DNA from: an uncultured Colwellia sp.
GTDB lineage: Bacteria; Pseudomonadota; Gammaproteobacteria; Enterobacterales; Alteromonadaceae
Direction: 5' to 3'
NCBI GenBank assembly: GCA_913058395.1
Contig: CAJXQI010000012.1
Coordinates: 1 to 64,000 of the forward strand
Length of the DNA: 64,000 nt
Position numbers and translations under genes: made by a program. Of this stretch, positions 19,435 to 31,301 are shown one piece after another (the first letter of the stretch is position 1; every line of letters begins with the position of its first letter). The notes beneath the pieces were generated by a model. It searched no databases. It was not told the DNA's origin and saw only the letters and a program-made list of their open reading frames with translations.

Positions 19435-20421
19435 CTAGGAAATATCGAGTGAAATTTGTTGTTCATCAACATTAAGGTTGAGATAACTGACCGCATTACG
19501 AGTGCTGTTTTTAACGATATAAAGTCTCTCGTCGGCTTGTTGCATTACCTGTTCGACAGAGTTTTTTTCGTTAGGAATGACTTGTATTGCACCAATACTG
19601 ATCGATACATGGCTACTGGCACTAATGGCACTAATGGCATGATGCGGGATCGCTAACTGTTCAACACTTTTTAAACATGTTGCTAACTTGCTTTCGGCAT
19701 CACATTGTTGGCTAGCTGGGAAGTAGAAATAAAATTCTTCTCCACCGCAGCGGAAAATTGCGCCACCGAATTCAAATAAGGTTCTTCTGACAATGTTGGC
19801 TATTTTTCGCAGTACAACATCGCCTTGTTGATGGCCATAGTGATCGTTATATTTTTTAAAATGGTCAACATCAATAATGCCATACACCATAGGGCTTTGA
19901 GCATTTTTAGATGACAGCCAGTAGTCGACACTATCTTGCTGCCATTTACGTCGATTTGGCAATTCGGTTAAGCTATCAAATAAGGCAAATTTTTGTAATA
20001 GATTACGTTGACGAACAATTTCTAAATGGGTGTTTACGCGAGCACGGACAATGCCGTGATTAAAAGGTTTTTGAATATAGTCGCAGGCACCCATCATTAA
20101 CCCTTTTTCTTCATCTTCAGCGTCTTGTAAACCGGTGATGAAAATAACAGGAATATCGGTAAGTTTAGGGTGTTGCTTAAGCTTTTCCATCAGCTCAAAA
20201 CCATTTTCTTCAGGCATAAGTACATCAAGTAAAATAATGTCAGGACTTTCATGCAATGCTAATTGAAAACCTTGCTTGGCACTTTTGCACACGACAATGT
20301 TGTAGTGATCTTTAAAGATCGATGCGAGCACTTTTAAATTGACGCTTTCATCGTCAATACACAAAATCGTGTAATTTTGTTCGCCAGCTCGGCGTTGCTC
20401 TTCCTTGGTGAACGAATGCAT
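19435..20421 (-). CDS. Response regulator with diguanylate cyclase output (REC-GGDEF)
   Basis: The 328-residue protein has a receiver domain with phospho-acceptor D66 (DIILLDVLMPEENG) and a GGDEF domain with active loop GGEEF at 226-230. No RxxD inhibition site sits at the usual place before it. It should make cyclic di-GMP on phosphorylation. Its ATG has GAGGT upstream and lies 11 bases after the giant hybrid kinase gene, so the two are very probably one operon and partners: kinase output as cyclic di-GMP. Confidence 0.93.
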   Translation of the reverse strand: MHSFTKEEQRRAGEQNYTILCIDDESVNLKVLASIFKDHYNIVVCKSAKQGFQLALHESPDIILLDVLMPEENGFELMEKLKQHPKLTDIPVIFITGLQDAEDEEKGLMMGACDYIQKPFNHGIVRARVNTHLEIVRQRNLLQKFALFDSLTELPNRRKWQQDSVDYWLSSKNAQSPMVYGIIDVDHFKKYNDHYGHQQGDVVLRKIANIVRRTLFEFGGAIFRCGGEEFYFYFPASQQCDAESKLATCLKSVEQLAIPHHAISAISASSHVSISIGAIQVIPNEKNSVEQVMQQADERLYIVKNSTRNAVSYLNLNVDEQQISLDIS

Positions 20422-20432
20422 TTTTACTACCT

Positions 20433-23400
20433 CTATAGCGACGACGCTAACGATGATTTTGCGTCAACTATTTCTTGCTCTAGCGCCAATAATGCCGTTA
20501 AAGCATCATCAAAGTCAAAGTCGTTAACCAGTTTCTGAATAGTATCTATTTGCTGATGGTAGAGAGTTTCATATCCAATCTTCATTAAATTTTTAGTGAT
20601 ATCTTCAGCTTGAATATTAGCAGACATTAAGCAAGGCTTTAATTCTGCTATAATTTTTTCAGCATCGGCAAGGTTAAAGTGTTGATCATTTTTCGCAATA
20701 TCGGTGTGGCTATAAATACGGTTTAGCTGCGCCAAAATAAAATCTAAATGTGTGGTGACTTCAGTCAGTCTTAACTTCACATACTGACCATTACGATGCA
20801 ATTCGTTTTCTAATGAACTTGCTGAGGACGCTAGTTCATAAGCACCAATATATTGCGCGGTTGATTTTAACGAATGAGCTGCCCGATAGAGTTCTTCATT
20901 TTTTTCAGCTTTATGCAAATCTAACATTTCTTGCGCAAGTAATTGATATTTTGACCAGAAATCATGAATCAGTTCAGTGTAAAGTGTTTCTTTACCTTGA
21001 ATTTTCTTAATAGCTTCATCGACCGATAAAATGGTTTGCTGACGCAGTTTTACGAGTACAGCTTTAATCTCACTTGTTTGAGGAGATTGCGTCACTTTGC
21101 TATCAATACTGCCAGCCTGTTTACCTAAATATTGATTTAAAGTTTCATACAATAATTCTGGTTCTATTGGTTTAGTTAAGTGCTGATTCATGCCAGCGAT
21201 AACACTTTTCTCAATATCTCCTTCCATGGCGTGAGCTGTCATGGCGATAATAGGTAAGTCGTGTAATTGTAGAGTTTGACGAACTTCTTTTGCGGCGGTA
21301 AGCCCGTCCATTTCTGGCATTTGAATATCCATTAGGACTAAATCAAATGTTTGCGTGGCAATTTTTTCCAGTGCGATAAGGCCATTTTCGGCGCACTCAA
21401 CGGTAATCTTGGTATCGGCAAGAAACTCTTTCGCTACCTGCTGATTGATCATGTTATCTTCAACCAATAGTACTTTATAGGCGCTTAAATTTGGCGGTTC
21501 AATATGTGGTTGATGGTTGTCCACTGTTATTCTTTTACTCTCTTTACTTAATAATTCGACAATAGCGTCAACAAGCACGGATTGATTGATTGGCTTTTCA
21601 AGAAATTCGTCGATGCCGGAAAATTTAGCTAGCTCTTTTGCTTCATCTTTATCATAGGCTGAAACCATTAAAATATGAGGATGTTTACCTTGAGCCTGCA
21701 CTTGAATTTGTTTTGCCGCTTCAATGCCATCCATTTCAGGCATTTTCCAATCCATTAAAACTAAATCATAAGGAGCACCATTTCTTTCGGCGGATAATAC
21801 GGCTTCCAGTGCTTGTTCACCGTTTTCTACGCCATCAGCCAAAATGTCAATATGGGCTAATGCTTCGATCAGAACTTTTCTAGCGATTTCAATATCGTCT
21901 GCCACTAAAACTTTCAAATTAGTTAGCATTTGGCGATTAACCGTTTGAACAATTTCCGCTTCTTGCTCTGTCTGTTCAAAGATAGCCGTGAAGCTAAATG
22001 TAGAACCTACATTTAATTTACTGGTTGCTGAAATTTCACCACCCATGAGCTCGGTTAATTGCTTACTAATGGCAAGACCAAGCCCCGTGCCTCCATATTT
22101 ACGGGTGACTGACGCATCTGCCTGTGTAAACGATTGAAATAACCCTTGTTGCTGCTCTTCGCTCATACCAATTCCCGTATCATGCACAGAGAATTTTAGC
22201 GTAGTTGTTTGGTTATTCTGCGTTGCAATAGCAATGCTGATATGAATTGCGCCAGATTGGGTAAACTTGACCGCGTTATTGGCTAAGTTAATGATAACTT
22301 GCTGTAAACGTAGCGGATCGCCTAATAAATATTTAGGCACATCTGGGGCGACATCTATAACAAACTCTAAGCCTTTTTCGTGCACTTTAAAGGTGCAAAC
22401 ATTGACGATGCGTTGCAGGATCTCTTGTAATGAAAAGCGAATGTTTTCCAAGGTTAATTTTTGCGCTTCTATTTTGGAGAAGTCCAAAATGTCATTAATT
22501 AGCCCAAGTAATGATTTGGAAGAATCTTGTATTTTTTCCAAATAATCTTGTTGATTGGTCGACAAGTTTGTACGTAAGGCTAATTGACTCAAGCCAATTA
22601 CCGCATTCATTGGTGTTCTAATTTCATGGCTCATATTAGCCAAAAAGTTTGATTTCGCCTGACTTGCTTGTTCGGCTTTTATTTTTTCAGCGGCTAATTC
22701 TTTGGTGCGTTCATGGATTTGGTTTTCTAAGTTTCGGTTATAACTTAATACTTGCTGGTATAACTTAGCATTATCAAAAGAAATTGCCGTTTGATCAGCC
22801 AATAATTGCAAAACGTTGATCCGGTCATCACTAAATGCACCTTCAACATCATAGTGTTCAAGGTACACAATACCTTGTAAATTTCCTTTGACGATACTAG
22901 GAATACAAATGATGGATTTTGGCTGATGAGCGTCAAAATAAGGGTCAGATAAAAATTGTGCTTGATCGCTAACTTTACCTAATACTTGTGCTTTTAAAGT
23001 ACGAGAAACTAAGTTGATAATTGCATAAGGTAATTGCTGGCTTTGGTTTGCAATACCATCACTAGCCAGTGCTATTTCTACATTTAAAATACCATTACTT
23101 TGTAATAATAGTGCACCACTTTGTGCACCAGCGTTTTCAATGATAATCACCATCATACGGTGTAAAAATGCCGTTAAATCAGCTTCACCGCTTAGGGTTT
23201 CTGATGCTTTTAGCACCGAAGCTAGATCAAGTACTTGGGCATTATTATCGTGCTGGTAGCTAGGTAAATTGTCGCTGTTATACTGTTTGGTATTTAGTAG
23301 TGTCGCATGCAATTCATTTAATTGTGCTGCTTTGTGTGTTGCGCCCCACATTTGGTAATGGCTATAAGCACTTTGGAAGTATTCTGTCGCCATGGTTTTT

Positions 23401-26400
23401 TTATTAGCCGTTAGCCAATAATTACCTGTAAGTTCATTGGCGATTGCTAGTATGTTATTAATTCGATATTTTTTTGCTAACACTATGGCTTGATCATAGC
23501 TTTGCCATGCTGAATTATCTTGTAATAGTGACTGTAGCTCAGCCTTGATTAAATAAGCTTTGTGAGCATAGTTTTCTGGTGCAGTTGTTGCCCATTGTTC
23601 AAGCAATGCTAGATTTGCTTGTAATTTTTCTATCTGTACTTGAAAAGCATCATCGTCTTGTTTTAGTGCAAGGTTACGTAGGTGCTGTGCACTAATTAAA
23701 CTAGCGTAAAATTGAAATTCGCCAAAATGATATAAAGAAACTACAGAACTTTGATATTGCTGAGCTAATTGCATTTGCTCGTACGCTTGAACGTCATCAT
23801 TAAACAAGTATGCTTGAATCATACGAGCAAGGTGATAAGTAAATAGTGTCGTTATATTATTGGTTTCATTTAGAATACTAAGTTGTGTTTTTTCATCAAA
23901 ATACTTACCTTGTAAATTTTCTATATTAGAATTATCTTGTTGTAAATTAACAATGAATTGTTGCCAAGCTTGCATCATAATTAATTGATAATCTTGCTTT
24001 TTACTTTTCATTATTGCCATGTAACGTGAAAAGCTAGCATGGCAGCTGATTAAATTTTCGCCGCTAAATAAGCTATACAAACTTTTAAATAATGCTGAAT
24101 GAAAGGCGTATTCAATACTGCCGCATTCAATACCATGATAGAAATTTTGCTCTAGTGGTTTTAAAGTATCTTTAAGTGATGATGTCCAATGAATTATGGA
24201 AGCATTACGAGTAAATTCAATTTCAACGTGAATAGATTCTGAAGGATATTGCTGATTAACAACTTTTGCCAGTGTCGCAAAAGCTACTCCTTCTTCAAAG
24301 CGATTAAATGCACCACATAGTAATAAACCATGGGTGATGAAAACTTTAGCGCTTAACGGAGAAAGGCCCGCGGTTAAGCATAATTCAAGTGAAGTATAAA
24401 CAATGCGCATAAATGCTATTGGGCTTAACAAGTAGGCAGGTGTATAAATAGCATTAAGAATTTCCAATGCTAATAATTGGCTTTCGTTTTCCATGGCAGA
24501 CAATTTCGACAAATCAGTGATTTTTTCGATATCATAATGTTGCTCTATAGCTAAATAATTTAAGGTGTTCGAAGCCTCGGGTAGCGGGATACCTATAGTT
24601 TCAATGATGGAAATACCTAAATCGAACGCAGATTGCATTTGGTTTTGCGCAGTGAGCGAGAGTATTTGGATCTTTGCAAATTTTGCCTGTTCAATAACTT
24701 CAGTTAGTAATGGCTTACAGCGTTGGAAATGTAAATTTCCTTGGCGATAATCTTGAGTAAAATACAGCACTTTTGCCTTGCCTAGTGCAAGTTCAAAACA
24801 TAATTGATATTCATCTTGCCAATGTTGCTTGATTAAATAATTTTCAGCCTGTTCAAAATAATATAATGCGCTGTTATAGTCATTTACTTCTAATGCTTTT
24901 TGGCCAGCAATATTATTGCAATTAGCTAATAATGTTTGTTTGTCTTGTTCAAGATATAGTGAGGAGGCCAAATTTAAGTGTTCAATATAATCAAATATTC
25001 TTTCATCAGAACTTTGTAAATCTGCGTTATTGAAATTATTTGATGTTAAGTAATATTGCGCGACTTTATAGTGGATCAGTGTTTTTGGTGTCGGGCTTGT
25101 TAATAAATAGGCTGCTTGTTGGATTTTGTCATGTGAAAATTTAATTTTTTCTAAGGTATCAATTTTTTGATTGTGCGAATAGGCAGTCAATAATCCATCT
25201 GCTATCAATGGTCGCAATTCACGCTCAATATCTTTGCTACCAATGTCGAGCACCTGAGATAATAAATCAATAGGAATAAGGCTACCAATACAGGCTGCGT
25301 GATGCAGAATACTTTGGCCTGCTTTTGATACATGTGTTAAGCGCAGTGCCATCAGCTCGATTACATTGTCAGTAGCTGCGATAGAGTGCGATAATTGTTT
25401 ATCCCATTGCCATTGGTTTTTATTGTTTTTAGTCAAAATCCCTTGTTCTGCTAAGGACTTTATAAATTCTTTAACAAAAAATGGATTACCTGCTGTTTTA
25501 GCAATGATGACATCAACCAAAGATTGAATTTTATTGAGATCTAATGCTAGCGAGGTCGCAATAAACTGACTAATCGCCATAGCATCTAAAGGCAATAAAT
25601 TTATATGACTGTGAAATGCTTGAGAATGCTTTATATCTATTAATAGCTGATTTAATGGGTGTGCTTTACTCACCTCATTGTCGCGATAAGCAAGAATGAG
25701 TAATAAGTTCTGACTTTTATTGTTTTCTACTATATGTTCCAACAACTGCACGGTTGCTATGTCTGCCCATTGCATATCATCAATGAAAATAGAGGTAACT
25801 TTGTTTTGTTGCCCTAATGCTTCAATAAATTGGCTAATGGTGTTGTGGAAACGATTACGCGTCTCTTCAGGTGGCAATTCTGCTAAGGCAGGTTGCAAGC
25901 CGATAATCAACGCAAACTCAGGCACCAATTCTATTAATAATTGCCCGTTGTCCTGCAATGCCTTTTGAAAAATATGTCGCCATTGCTCAAGACTTTCAGC
26001 ACTTTCACCTAGCAGTTGTTCAATAAGTTCAGTAAAGGCTTGAGCTAGAGAAAAGTAAGCGCTTGGCTTTTTGTATTGCTCATATTTACCGGAAACACAA
26101 TAACCGTGTTTTTCGATAATCGGTCGTTGAATTTCCTTTACTAATCGTGATTTACCAACGCCAGAATAGCCGCTAATAATGCTAACCTGTGTGTTTTTTT
26201 GACTAATAACTTTGCTATAGGCATTGAGTAATGTTTGTTGTTCGTTGGCACGGCCATATAAGGCAGATGAAAAAACCAATTTATTACTAAAATCTTTCTC
26301 CCCTAATGGGAAATAATTAATATGTTTTTGCTGAGTATATTCATCTATACAACGATTAAAGTCTTCTTTGATACCCAATGCCGTTTGGTAACGTTGGTTG

Positions 26401-27149
26401 GGATCTTTTGCCAATAGTTTAGCTAATATTGCCGCTATTTGATCAGGCAGGTCAGCATTATATTCAGTTGCTAGTTTAGGTTTTTTTGCGATATGTGCAT
26501 GCACAAGTTCCATATCATCTTGATATAAAAATGGTAAGCGACCAGAAAATAGCTGGTATAAGCATGCGCCAATTGAATAAAAGTCAGAATAAACTTCAAC
26601 AGCATGACTCATTCGGCCAGAGGCTTCCGGTGACAGTGTTGATAAATATTGACGATCGACACCGATATTTGATGCTCGCTTATGCAACGCTGATATTTTA
26701 GTCGCAAAGCTTAAATCATATATTAACGCCTGAAAATTTTCGTCAATGTAAATATTGTCAGGAGAAATATTATTGACGATAAACCCAAGTTGATGCAGCT
26801 CAGAAAATAATTGGCAAATACTGACTGATATTTGCAACTTTCTCGCTAAGGTTAGCGGCTGTTGAGTAAGTTCAGCAAGTGATTGGCTTTGCGGGGAAAA
26901 TGGAAACAGGGCGTAACAATGCTGTTGCTCATCAAAAATTTCAATAGGAGCAATGAGTTGGTTAATAGGTAATTTCGATTGTAACTCTGTAATTTTTTTG
27001 AAACGGCTAGTTACTTGATTATTAGAATCTTTATTAATTCTTTTTATTAAGTAAGTTTGCTTTTTTTCATCTTCAACAAGAAATAACTGTGTCGAATTTG
27101 AAATTTTTTGTTGTTCCTTAATTAACGTATATCCGTGAAAATGTACCAT
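20433..27149 (-). CDS. Giant kinase-like/AAA/GAF hybrid histidine kinase with two receivers and HPt
   Basis: From the ATG at 27149 the protein has 2238 residues. Order: serine/threonine-kinase-like domain (about 1-270), AAA-type ATPase with Walker A GYSGVGKS (327-334), a long TPR-like helical region, GAF (about 1316-1465), HisKA with H1508 ([14 protein letters not shown]), HATPase, receiver 1 (D1800), receiver 2 (D1941), and HPt (H2092 in [14 protein letters not shown]). This is the trifunctional kinase/ATPase/histidine kinase architecture. The kinase-like domain has NN where HRD is expected (VNNISPDN, 125-132) and DLS for DFG, so it may be a pseudokinase. The open frame reaches 27374, but the family starts at the GYTL strand, favouring 27149. 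No signal peptide or clear membrane helix follows that start. Confidence 0.9.
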   Translation of the reverse strand: MVHFHGYTLIKEQQKISNSTQLFLVEDEKKQTYLIKRINKDSNNQVTSRFKKITELQSKLPINQLIAPIEIFDEQQHCYALFPFSPQSQSLAELTQQPLTLARKLQISVSICQLFSELHQLGFIVNNISPDNIYIDENFQALIYDLSFATKISALHKRASNIGVDRQYLSTLSPEASGRMSHAVEVYSDFYSIGACLYQLFSGRLPFLYQDDMELVHAHIAKKPKLATEYNADLPDQIAAILAKLLAKDPNQRYQTALGIKEDFNRCIDEYTQQKHINYFPLGEKDFSNKLVFSSALYGRANEQQTLLNAYSKVISQKNTQVSIISGYSGVGKSRLVKEIQRPIIEKHGYCVSGKYEQYKKPSAYFSLAQAFTELIEQLLGESAESLEQWRHIFQKALQDNGQLLIELVPEFALIIGLQPALAELPPEETRNRFHNTISQFIEALGQQNKVTSIFIDDMQWADIATVQLLEHIVENNKSQNLLLILAYRDNEVSKAHPLNQLLIDIKHSQAFHSHINLLPLDAMAISQFIATSLALDLNKIQSLVDVIIAKTAGNPFFVKEFIKSLAEQGILTKNNKNQWQWDKQLSHSIAATDNVIELMALRLTHVSKAGQSILHHAACIGSLIPIDLLSQVLDIGSKDIERELRPLIADGLLTAYSHNQKIDTLEKIKFSHDKIQQAAYLLTSPTPKTLIHYKVAQYYLTSNNFNNADLQSSDERIFDYIEHLNLASSLYLEQDKQTLLANCNNIAGQKALEVNDYNSALYYFEQAENYLIKQHWQDEYQLCFELALGKAKVLYFTQDYRQGNLHFQRCKPLLTEVIEQAKFAKIQILSLTAQNQMQSAFDLGISIIETIGIPLPEASNTLNYLAIEQHYDIEKITDLSKLSAMENESQLLALEILNAIYTPAYLLSPIAFMRIVYTSLELCLTAGLSPLSAKVFITHGLLLCGAFNRFEEGVAFATLAKVVNQQYPSESIHVEIEFTRNASIIHWTSSLKDTLKPLEQNFYHGIECGSIEYAFHSALFKSLYSLFSGENLISCHASFSRYMAIMKSKKQDYQLIMMQAWQQFIVNLQQDNSNIENLQGKYFDEKTQLSILNETNNITTLFTYHLARMIQAYLFNDDVQAYEQMQLAQQYQSSVVSLYHFGEFQFYASLISAQHLRNLALKQDDDAFQVQIEKLQANLALLEQWATTAPENYAHKAYLIKAELQSLLQDNSAWQSYDQAIVLAKKYRINNILAIANELTGNYWLTANKKTMATEYFQSAYSHYQMWGATHKAAQLNELHATLLNTKQYNSDNLPSYQHDNNAQVLDLASVLKASETLSGEADLTAFLHRMMVIIIENAGAQSGALLLQSNGILNVEIALASDGIANQSQQLPYAIINLVSRTLKAQVLGKVSDQAQFLSDPYFDAHQPKSIICIPSIVKGNLQGIVYLEHYDVEGAFSDDRINVLQLLADQTAISFDNAKLYQQVLSYNRNLENQIHERTKELAAEKIKAEQASQAKSNFLANMSHEIRTPMNAVIGLSQLALRTNLSTNQQDYLEKIQDSSKSLLGLINDILDFSKIEAQKLTLENIRFSLQEILQRIVNVCTFKVHEKGLEFVIDVAPDVPKYLLGDPLRLQQVIINLANNAVKFTQSGAIHISIAIATQNNQTTTLKFSVHDTGIGMSEEQQQGLFQSFTQADASVTRKYGGTGLGLAISKQLTELMGGEISATSKLNVGSTFSFTAIFEQTEQEAEIVQTVNRQMLTNLKVLVADDIEIARKVLIEALAHIDILADGVENGEQALEAVLSAERNGAPYDLVLMDWKMPEMDGIEAAKQIQVQAQGKHPHILMVSAYDKDEAKELAKFSGIDEFLEKPINQSVLVDAIVELLSKESKRITVDNHQPHIEPPNLSAYKVLLVEDNMINQQVAKEFLADTKITVECAENGLIALEKIATQTFDLVLMDIQMPEMDGLTAAKEVRQTLQLHDLPIIAMTAHAMEGDIEKSVIAGMNQHLTKPIEPELLYETLNQYLGKQAGSIDSKVTQSPQTSEIKAVLVKLRQQTILSVDEAIKKIQGKETLYTELIHDFWSKYQLLAQEMLDLHKAEKNEELYRAAHSLKSTAQYIGAYELASSASSLENELHRNGQYVKLRLTEVTTHLDFILAQLNRIYSHTDIAKNDQHFNLADAEKIIAELKPCLMSANIQAEDITKNLMKIGYETLYHQQIDTIQKLVNDFDFDDALTALLALEQEIVDAKSSLASSL

Positions 27150-27576
27150 TTCTATAACATCAACCTTGCTGAATTTAAGCCCCGTAAATTGCTGATGGAC
27201 TTCACAATAAACTAATCGAGAGTATCTGCCATTGTATTTGATTTTTAACCAAATATTAAGCTGATATTTATCTGAACAGCTTAGCAGTACTAGAGACAAT
27301 GTACAGATGAAATAACATCGATTTAACAAAGTTGCCACACTTGGCTTTTTGTTGTTTAGCCAAAAAGTGTCCAAATTGTTACAATAGTTGCTATTGGTAC
27401 ATTTTATTTAGATAATGCCATCATAACTTAGCTTTTTCGCTAACAAATCGGATTTGAACATTTCTTAAAGGAAGCTATAGCGATAGCTACGCTGCGTCTT
27501 ATAAAGCTCAGCAGTAATAAAATATATTTAAGCCATGGTAACAATGGGTAAAAATAAAATTCTTGAAGGGAAATAA
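27150..27576. promoter_or_regulatory. Divergent intergenic region, giant kinase / TonB receptor
   Basis: This 427-base stretch separates two divergent genes and should hold both promoters. The kinase frame stays open to 27374 but reads without family resemblance. I see small inverted repeats: AGCTAT/ATAGCT at 27473-27488 and TTGGCT/AGCCAA at 27341-27363. I cannot assign a specific regulator or -35/-10 pair. Confidence 0.4.
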
Positions 27577-29832
27577 ATGTTCAGGCCAAACTATCTTTCT
27601 GCAGTCATAAGCTCTGCATGTTTTACCTTGCTACCGTTTTCTGTCTTGGCAGAAACACTTGCTGTCAATAATCAGCAACTTAAGCAGTCAGCGAACGAAG
27701 AAAATATTGAGGTTATTGAAGTTTACGCGCAAAAACGTAAGCAAAAAATCAATGATGTCACACTGGCTGTTTCTGTTCTTGACGGGGAAGAGGTTGCTCG
27801 TCAGCAACTCAAAGATACCACGCAACTATCATCACTTATACCTAATTTAAAAATTACAAATAATGCGGGTGAAGGTACGCCGCCTGCGTTTAATATTCGC
27901 GGTGTTGGTATGATTGACTACAATACATCAACCATTTCGCCAATTGCGGTCTATTCAGATGATATTGTTAGCGGTAGTGCCAATAACCTATCAATAAATT
28001 TATTCGATTTAGAGCAAATAGAAGTTTTACGTGGTCCGCAAGGAACGTTATTTGGGCGAAACACGACCGGTGGTGCAATTCTATTACGTTCTAAAATGCC
28101 TGAACATGAGTTCGGTGGCTATATTAATGCCGGCATTGCTGAGTATGATACTTTGTCGCTTGAAGGGGCAGTGAATATTCCTGTGTCTGAGAGCACAGCA
28201 ATGCGCTTTGCATTAAGTCATCAAGACTATAATTTTTCCACCGAAAATCAAATGTCTGGTCAACCTAATGGCGGTTTGAAGCAAACTAATCTGCGTTTAA
28301 TTGTATTATCAGAATTTGACACGCTAACAATTACTAGCAAATTTCATATGGAAGATTGGTCTGGCAAACCAAAACCAATTGCAAGTTTAGGTGTTAATCG
28401 TGTTGATGGCAGCGGCTTATGTGGGCCATCGCAAGCAGGCTCAAGTTTATGTATGGATAATTTTGGTAATCAAGTAGGCGGTAATGATTTTTGGGATGTT
28501 AATGCCGATACTGCCGATCGTAAACATGACACAGATAGTTGGGGCGCCAGCGTTAAAGTTGAATGGCAATATAACGACGATATTTTATTAACCTCAATTA
28601 GCGGATACCATTCATTAGAGCGTTTTCATTCTTGGGATTCTGATGGACCGGGCAACCTTGTTGAAGGCTCGATGGGCACAGACAACACCTTGTTTAGTCA
28701 GGAGCTTAATTTAGCGGTAGATTTAGGTGAAACTTTCTGGACCACCGGGTTATTTTTTGTTGATGAAGATATTAAACAAAAAAATGATTTTGATTTATTT
28801 CGTGATTTTCGAGCGATTCCAGCATTAGCGGCGATACCTGCACAATTTTTTTATGATAATGAATTAAACAACCGCTCATTTGCTATTTACTCACAAATTG
28901 AACATCAGCTTGATGATGTATTCACGGTAACAGCAGGCATGCGCTATACCGATGAAAAAACTGATTATCACGCCAATGCTGATCTTGATACCGTTGCTGG
29001 CCTTGTTCCTGATCTTTGGAATATAACTGGTGCAGTGGAAGATGATGAGGTTTCTGGAAAATTAGCTTTAAACCAGAAGCTTAATGAAGACTCTTCGCTT
29101 TACTATAGTTATTCGCGTGGCTATAAAAGTGGTGGTTATAACGCTGGCTATTCTACTAACCCTACACAAGCGGCAGAGTCAGAATATGCACCAGAAAAGC
29201 TTGATGCTTATGAAATTGGTGGCTACTTTCAATTTTGGCAACAAGATGTCCGCTTACATTTAGCTGCTTTTTATTACGACTATAAAGATCAACAAGTTTT
29301 TGTTAACCAAACGCAAGGTGTAGCGGTTGATCACGTTTTAAAAAATGCCGGAAACTCGACCATTTATGGCTTTGAGTCTGAGCTTGTAGTAACGCCTGAC
29401 GTTGACTGGGAACTAAGGTTAAATATTGGCTATTTGCCAGAAGCAAATATGGGGAAGTTTAACCAACATGGTGTGGTGGTTGAAGATAATCGTTTACCGT
29501 TTTCTTCAAAATGGAATATTAGTGGTGCCATTATTCATGAAGCCGTTGTTATGGGCCGTGATTTAACCGCTCAACTAAGCTTCGATTACCAGTCTGATTT
29601 CTACTTTGATCAAGAAGAAAATGCTTACACTGAGCAAACTGATTTTATTGTTTTTAATGGTCATATCAGCTACGAAATTAACCGTGCGCTTACCATGACA
29701 TTATGGGGTAAAAACTTAACCAATACCGAACATAGTGAGCTAAGATTTAACTCGACTGCAGCGCTAGGCGCAGTGACTGAATTGAAAGCGGCAGCACGAC
29801 AAATTGGTATCGAAGCCAGCTATAAGTTTTAG
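27577..29832 (+). CDS. TonB-dependent outer-membrane receptor
   Basis: The 751-residue protein has a signal peptide (cleavage after VLAE/VLA near residue 25), a TonB-box-like EVIEVYAQKRKQ, a plug domain (LIPNLKITNNAG...FDLEQIEVLRGPQGTLFGRNTTGGAI), and a beta barrel ending in ASYKF with terminal phenylalanine. It imports an unidentified ligand across the outer membrane with TonB energy. The plug motif SIN...QGTLFGRNTTGGAI is common to receptors of the type found in Sphingomonas and Alteromonadales, and the substrate cannot be deduced. A ribosome site (GAAGGGAAA) precedes the ATG. Divergent from the giant kinase gene. Confidence 0.95.
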   Translation: MFRPNYLSAVISSACFTLLPFSVLAETLAVNNQQLKQSANEENIEVIEVYAQKRKQKINDVTLAVSVLDGEEVARQQLKDTTQLSSLIPNLKITNNAGEGTPPAFNIRGVGMIDYNTSTISPIAVYSDDIVSGSANNLSINLFDLEQIEVLRGPQGTLFGRNTTGGAILLRSKMPEHEFGGYINAGIAEYDTLSLEGAVNIPVSESTAMRFALSHQDYNFSTENQMSGQPNGGLKQTNLRLIVLSEFDTLTITSKFHMEDWSGKPKPIASLGVNRVDGSGLCGPSQAGSSLCMDNFGNQVGGNDFWDVNADTADRKHDTDSWGASVKVEWQYNDDILLTSISGYHSLERFHSWDSDGPGNLVEGSMGTDNTLFSQELNLAVDLGETFWTTGLFFVDEDIKQKNDFDLFRDFRAIPALAAIPAQFFYDNELNNRSFAIYSQIEHQLDDVFTVTAGMRYTDEKTDYHANADLDTVAGLVPDLWNITGAVEDDEVSGKLALNQKLNEDSSLYYSYSRGYKSGGYNAGYSTNPTQAAESEYAPEKLDAYEIGGYFQFWQQDVRLHLAAFYYDYKDQQVFVNQTQGVAVDHVLKNAGNSTIYGFESELVVTPDVDWELRLNIGYLPEANMGKFNQHGVVVEDNRLPFSSKWNISGAIIHEAVVMGRDLTAQLSFDYQSDFYFDQEENAYTEQTDFIVFNGHISYEINRALTMTLWGKNLTNTEHSELRFNSTAALGAVTELKAAARQIGIEASYKF

Positions 29833-29860
29833 TCACGAAATTGATATAGATTTAGTCGTT

Positions 29861-29890
29861 AAAAAAGCTGAGTTGAACTCAGCTTTTTTT
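29861..29890 (+). terminator. Terminator after the TonB receptor gene
   Basis: AAAAAAGCTGAG pairs with CTCAGCTTTTTT around loop TTGAA, followed by T, 29 bases past the stop. Confidence 0.9.
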
Positions 29891-30066
29891 ATACCTCGCT
29901 TTTAATGGTCAACCAGGCTGACTAAGAATAAATACTATTATTGAACTAATGTAATATTTCGCTAAATTATTCTATTACTTAATTTTTTTAACAATTTCTA
30001 TAAAGCATGATTGTAGGTTTACATTGGTCTAAACGCTTGATATTTTATTCCTATTAGCGGCACTCC

Positions 30067-30099
30067 TAACAATAACAATAACAATAACAATAACAATAA
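30067..30099 (+). repeat. Hexanucleotide repeat (TAACAA)5.5 in a gene leader
   Basis: Five and a half exact copies of TAACAA occupy 33 bases and end just before the GAGGGA ribosome site of the gene at 30113. Being a perfect short repeat it can change copy number by slippage, which would alter promoter-to-start spacing without affecting the reading frame of the protein. Confidence 0.9.
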
Positions 30100-30112
30100 G
30101 AGGGAACTCATT

Positions 30113-31297
30113 ATGAAATGGAAATTACTCTGGCCAGTGTTACTGACCATACTTATTCCACTTGTCGTTGCTTGGTTCATTTATCCAAGTCACTTACCAC
30201 CAAAGTTTGGTGAATTTCCACCGCAATTCGTTGCTAATGCCCCCGGCTTTAGCTTGCCATATTTTTTGGTCATGCTTGCAGGCGTGCTGTATATAGGTGG
30301 TTTGATCTTAATGCCAAAATACTTTGGCTTTAAAGGCGCACCAGTAGAACCTAGACCCAAGTCGACCAAGTCTCTGCCTTGGTGGTTCTGGGTTGGTGGG
30401 ATTGTGACGGGGTTTTCTTGGTGGCTAATGTGGACCCGAATTACCCCCTTTGGCAATTTAGTGCACTGGGCTTTTACACCGTTGTGGTGGGGATTTATTT
30501 TTTTCTTAGATGGTATTGTTTATCAGCGAAATAATGGTGCGTCTTTGTTTTCGAAGAAACCGTTGACATTATTCCTTAGTGCCATTGTTTCTATTGTAGG
30601 CTGGGTGTATTTTGAGTATTACGACTACTTTGTATTGAGTAATTGGTACTACCCTAATGCAGATAAAATGCCCTGGTCAAAAACAGTGCTTACCATTGAG
30701 TTTTTAATTACTTACTCAGTAATAACGCCGGTATTCTTTCAATGGTTTAACTTATTACAAACTTTTCCCAAATTGAATGCCAGATATCAAAACGGCCCTA
30801 AAATGATGCTTAATGGCAATTATACGCTTATCATTGGTTCAATTTTGATTGCGGCAATGGTTTATTGGCCTTATGAACTATTTTGGGCTGTGTGGATAGG
30901 CCCATTTGCTGTTATAAGTGGTATTTTAATACGGTTGAATATTTGGAATCCGTTTACCGATATCGCAAAAGGTAACTGGACTGCAGGTGTACTGATTGGT
31001 GTTTCTTCAGTTATCACCGGTATATTCTGGGAAATGTGGAATTATGGTAGTAATGTGAATGCCGCGTTGCCAGCTACCAATCCGAATTATTGGGTTTATG
31101 ATATTCCATACGTCAATGTTATTCATATTTTTTCTGAAATGCCGCTGTTAGGTTATTTTGGTTATATTCCATTTGGTGTCCTCGTTTGGCAGGTGTTTAT
31201 TTGGAGTGGTAAGTTTGCGGGCTTTGATTCAGATATTTTTATTAAGCCAGTACCGCTAGAAGCCTCAGAGCAAGACGCTAGCACCACTTCGACTTAA
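30113..31297 (+). CDS. Multi-pass membrane protein of unknown function
   Basis: I do not recognise this 394-residue protein. It has about nine or ten hydrophobic helices (for example 6-26, 49-68, 90-108, 150-170, 195-215, 243-262) and is very rich in Trp and Phe, with WWFWVGG and FSWWLMW. No catalytic motif is evident. The ribosome site GAGGGA is 8 bases before the ATG. It is the first gene of a tight three-gene operon: a HAD hydrolase starts 4 bases after it and a DUF1361 protein overlaps that. A role in the envelope is likely but not shown. Confidence 0.85.
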   Translation: MKWKLLWPVLLTILIPLVVAWFIYPSHLPPKFGEFPPQFVANAPGFSLPYFLVMLAGVLYIGGLILMPKYFGFKGAPVEPRPKSTKSLPWWFWVGGIVTGFSWWLMWTRITPFGNLVHWAFTPLWWGFIFFLDGIVYQRNNGASLFSKKPLTLFLSAIVSIVGWVYFEYYDYFVLSNWYYPNADKMPWSKTVLTIEFLITYSVITPVFFQWFNLLQTFPKLNARYQNGPKMMLNGNYTLIIGSILIAAMVYWPYELFWAVWIGPFAVISGILIRLNIWNPFTDIAKGNWTAGVLIGVSSVITGIFWEMWNYGSNVNAALPATNPNYWVYDIPYVNVIHIFSEMPLLGYFGYIPFGVLVWQVFIWSGKFAGFDSDIFIKPVPLEASEQDASTTST

Positions 31298-31301
31298 CAA
31301 T

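Noticed and set aside
27150-27374. Upstream 75 codons of the giant kinase open frame
   Set aside because: The family normally begins at the strand starting near MVHFHGYTL; the extension has no resemblance and sits in the probable promoter region.
27473-27488. AGCTAT/ATAGCT inverted repeat as an operator for the TonB receptor gene
   Set aside because: Only 6-bp arms in AT-rich DNA; kept as a remark in the intergenic entry, not a separate claim.
30067-30099. CRISPR or phage-type repeat
   Set aside because: It is a simple hexanucleotide tract without spacers.
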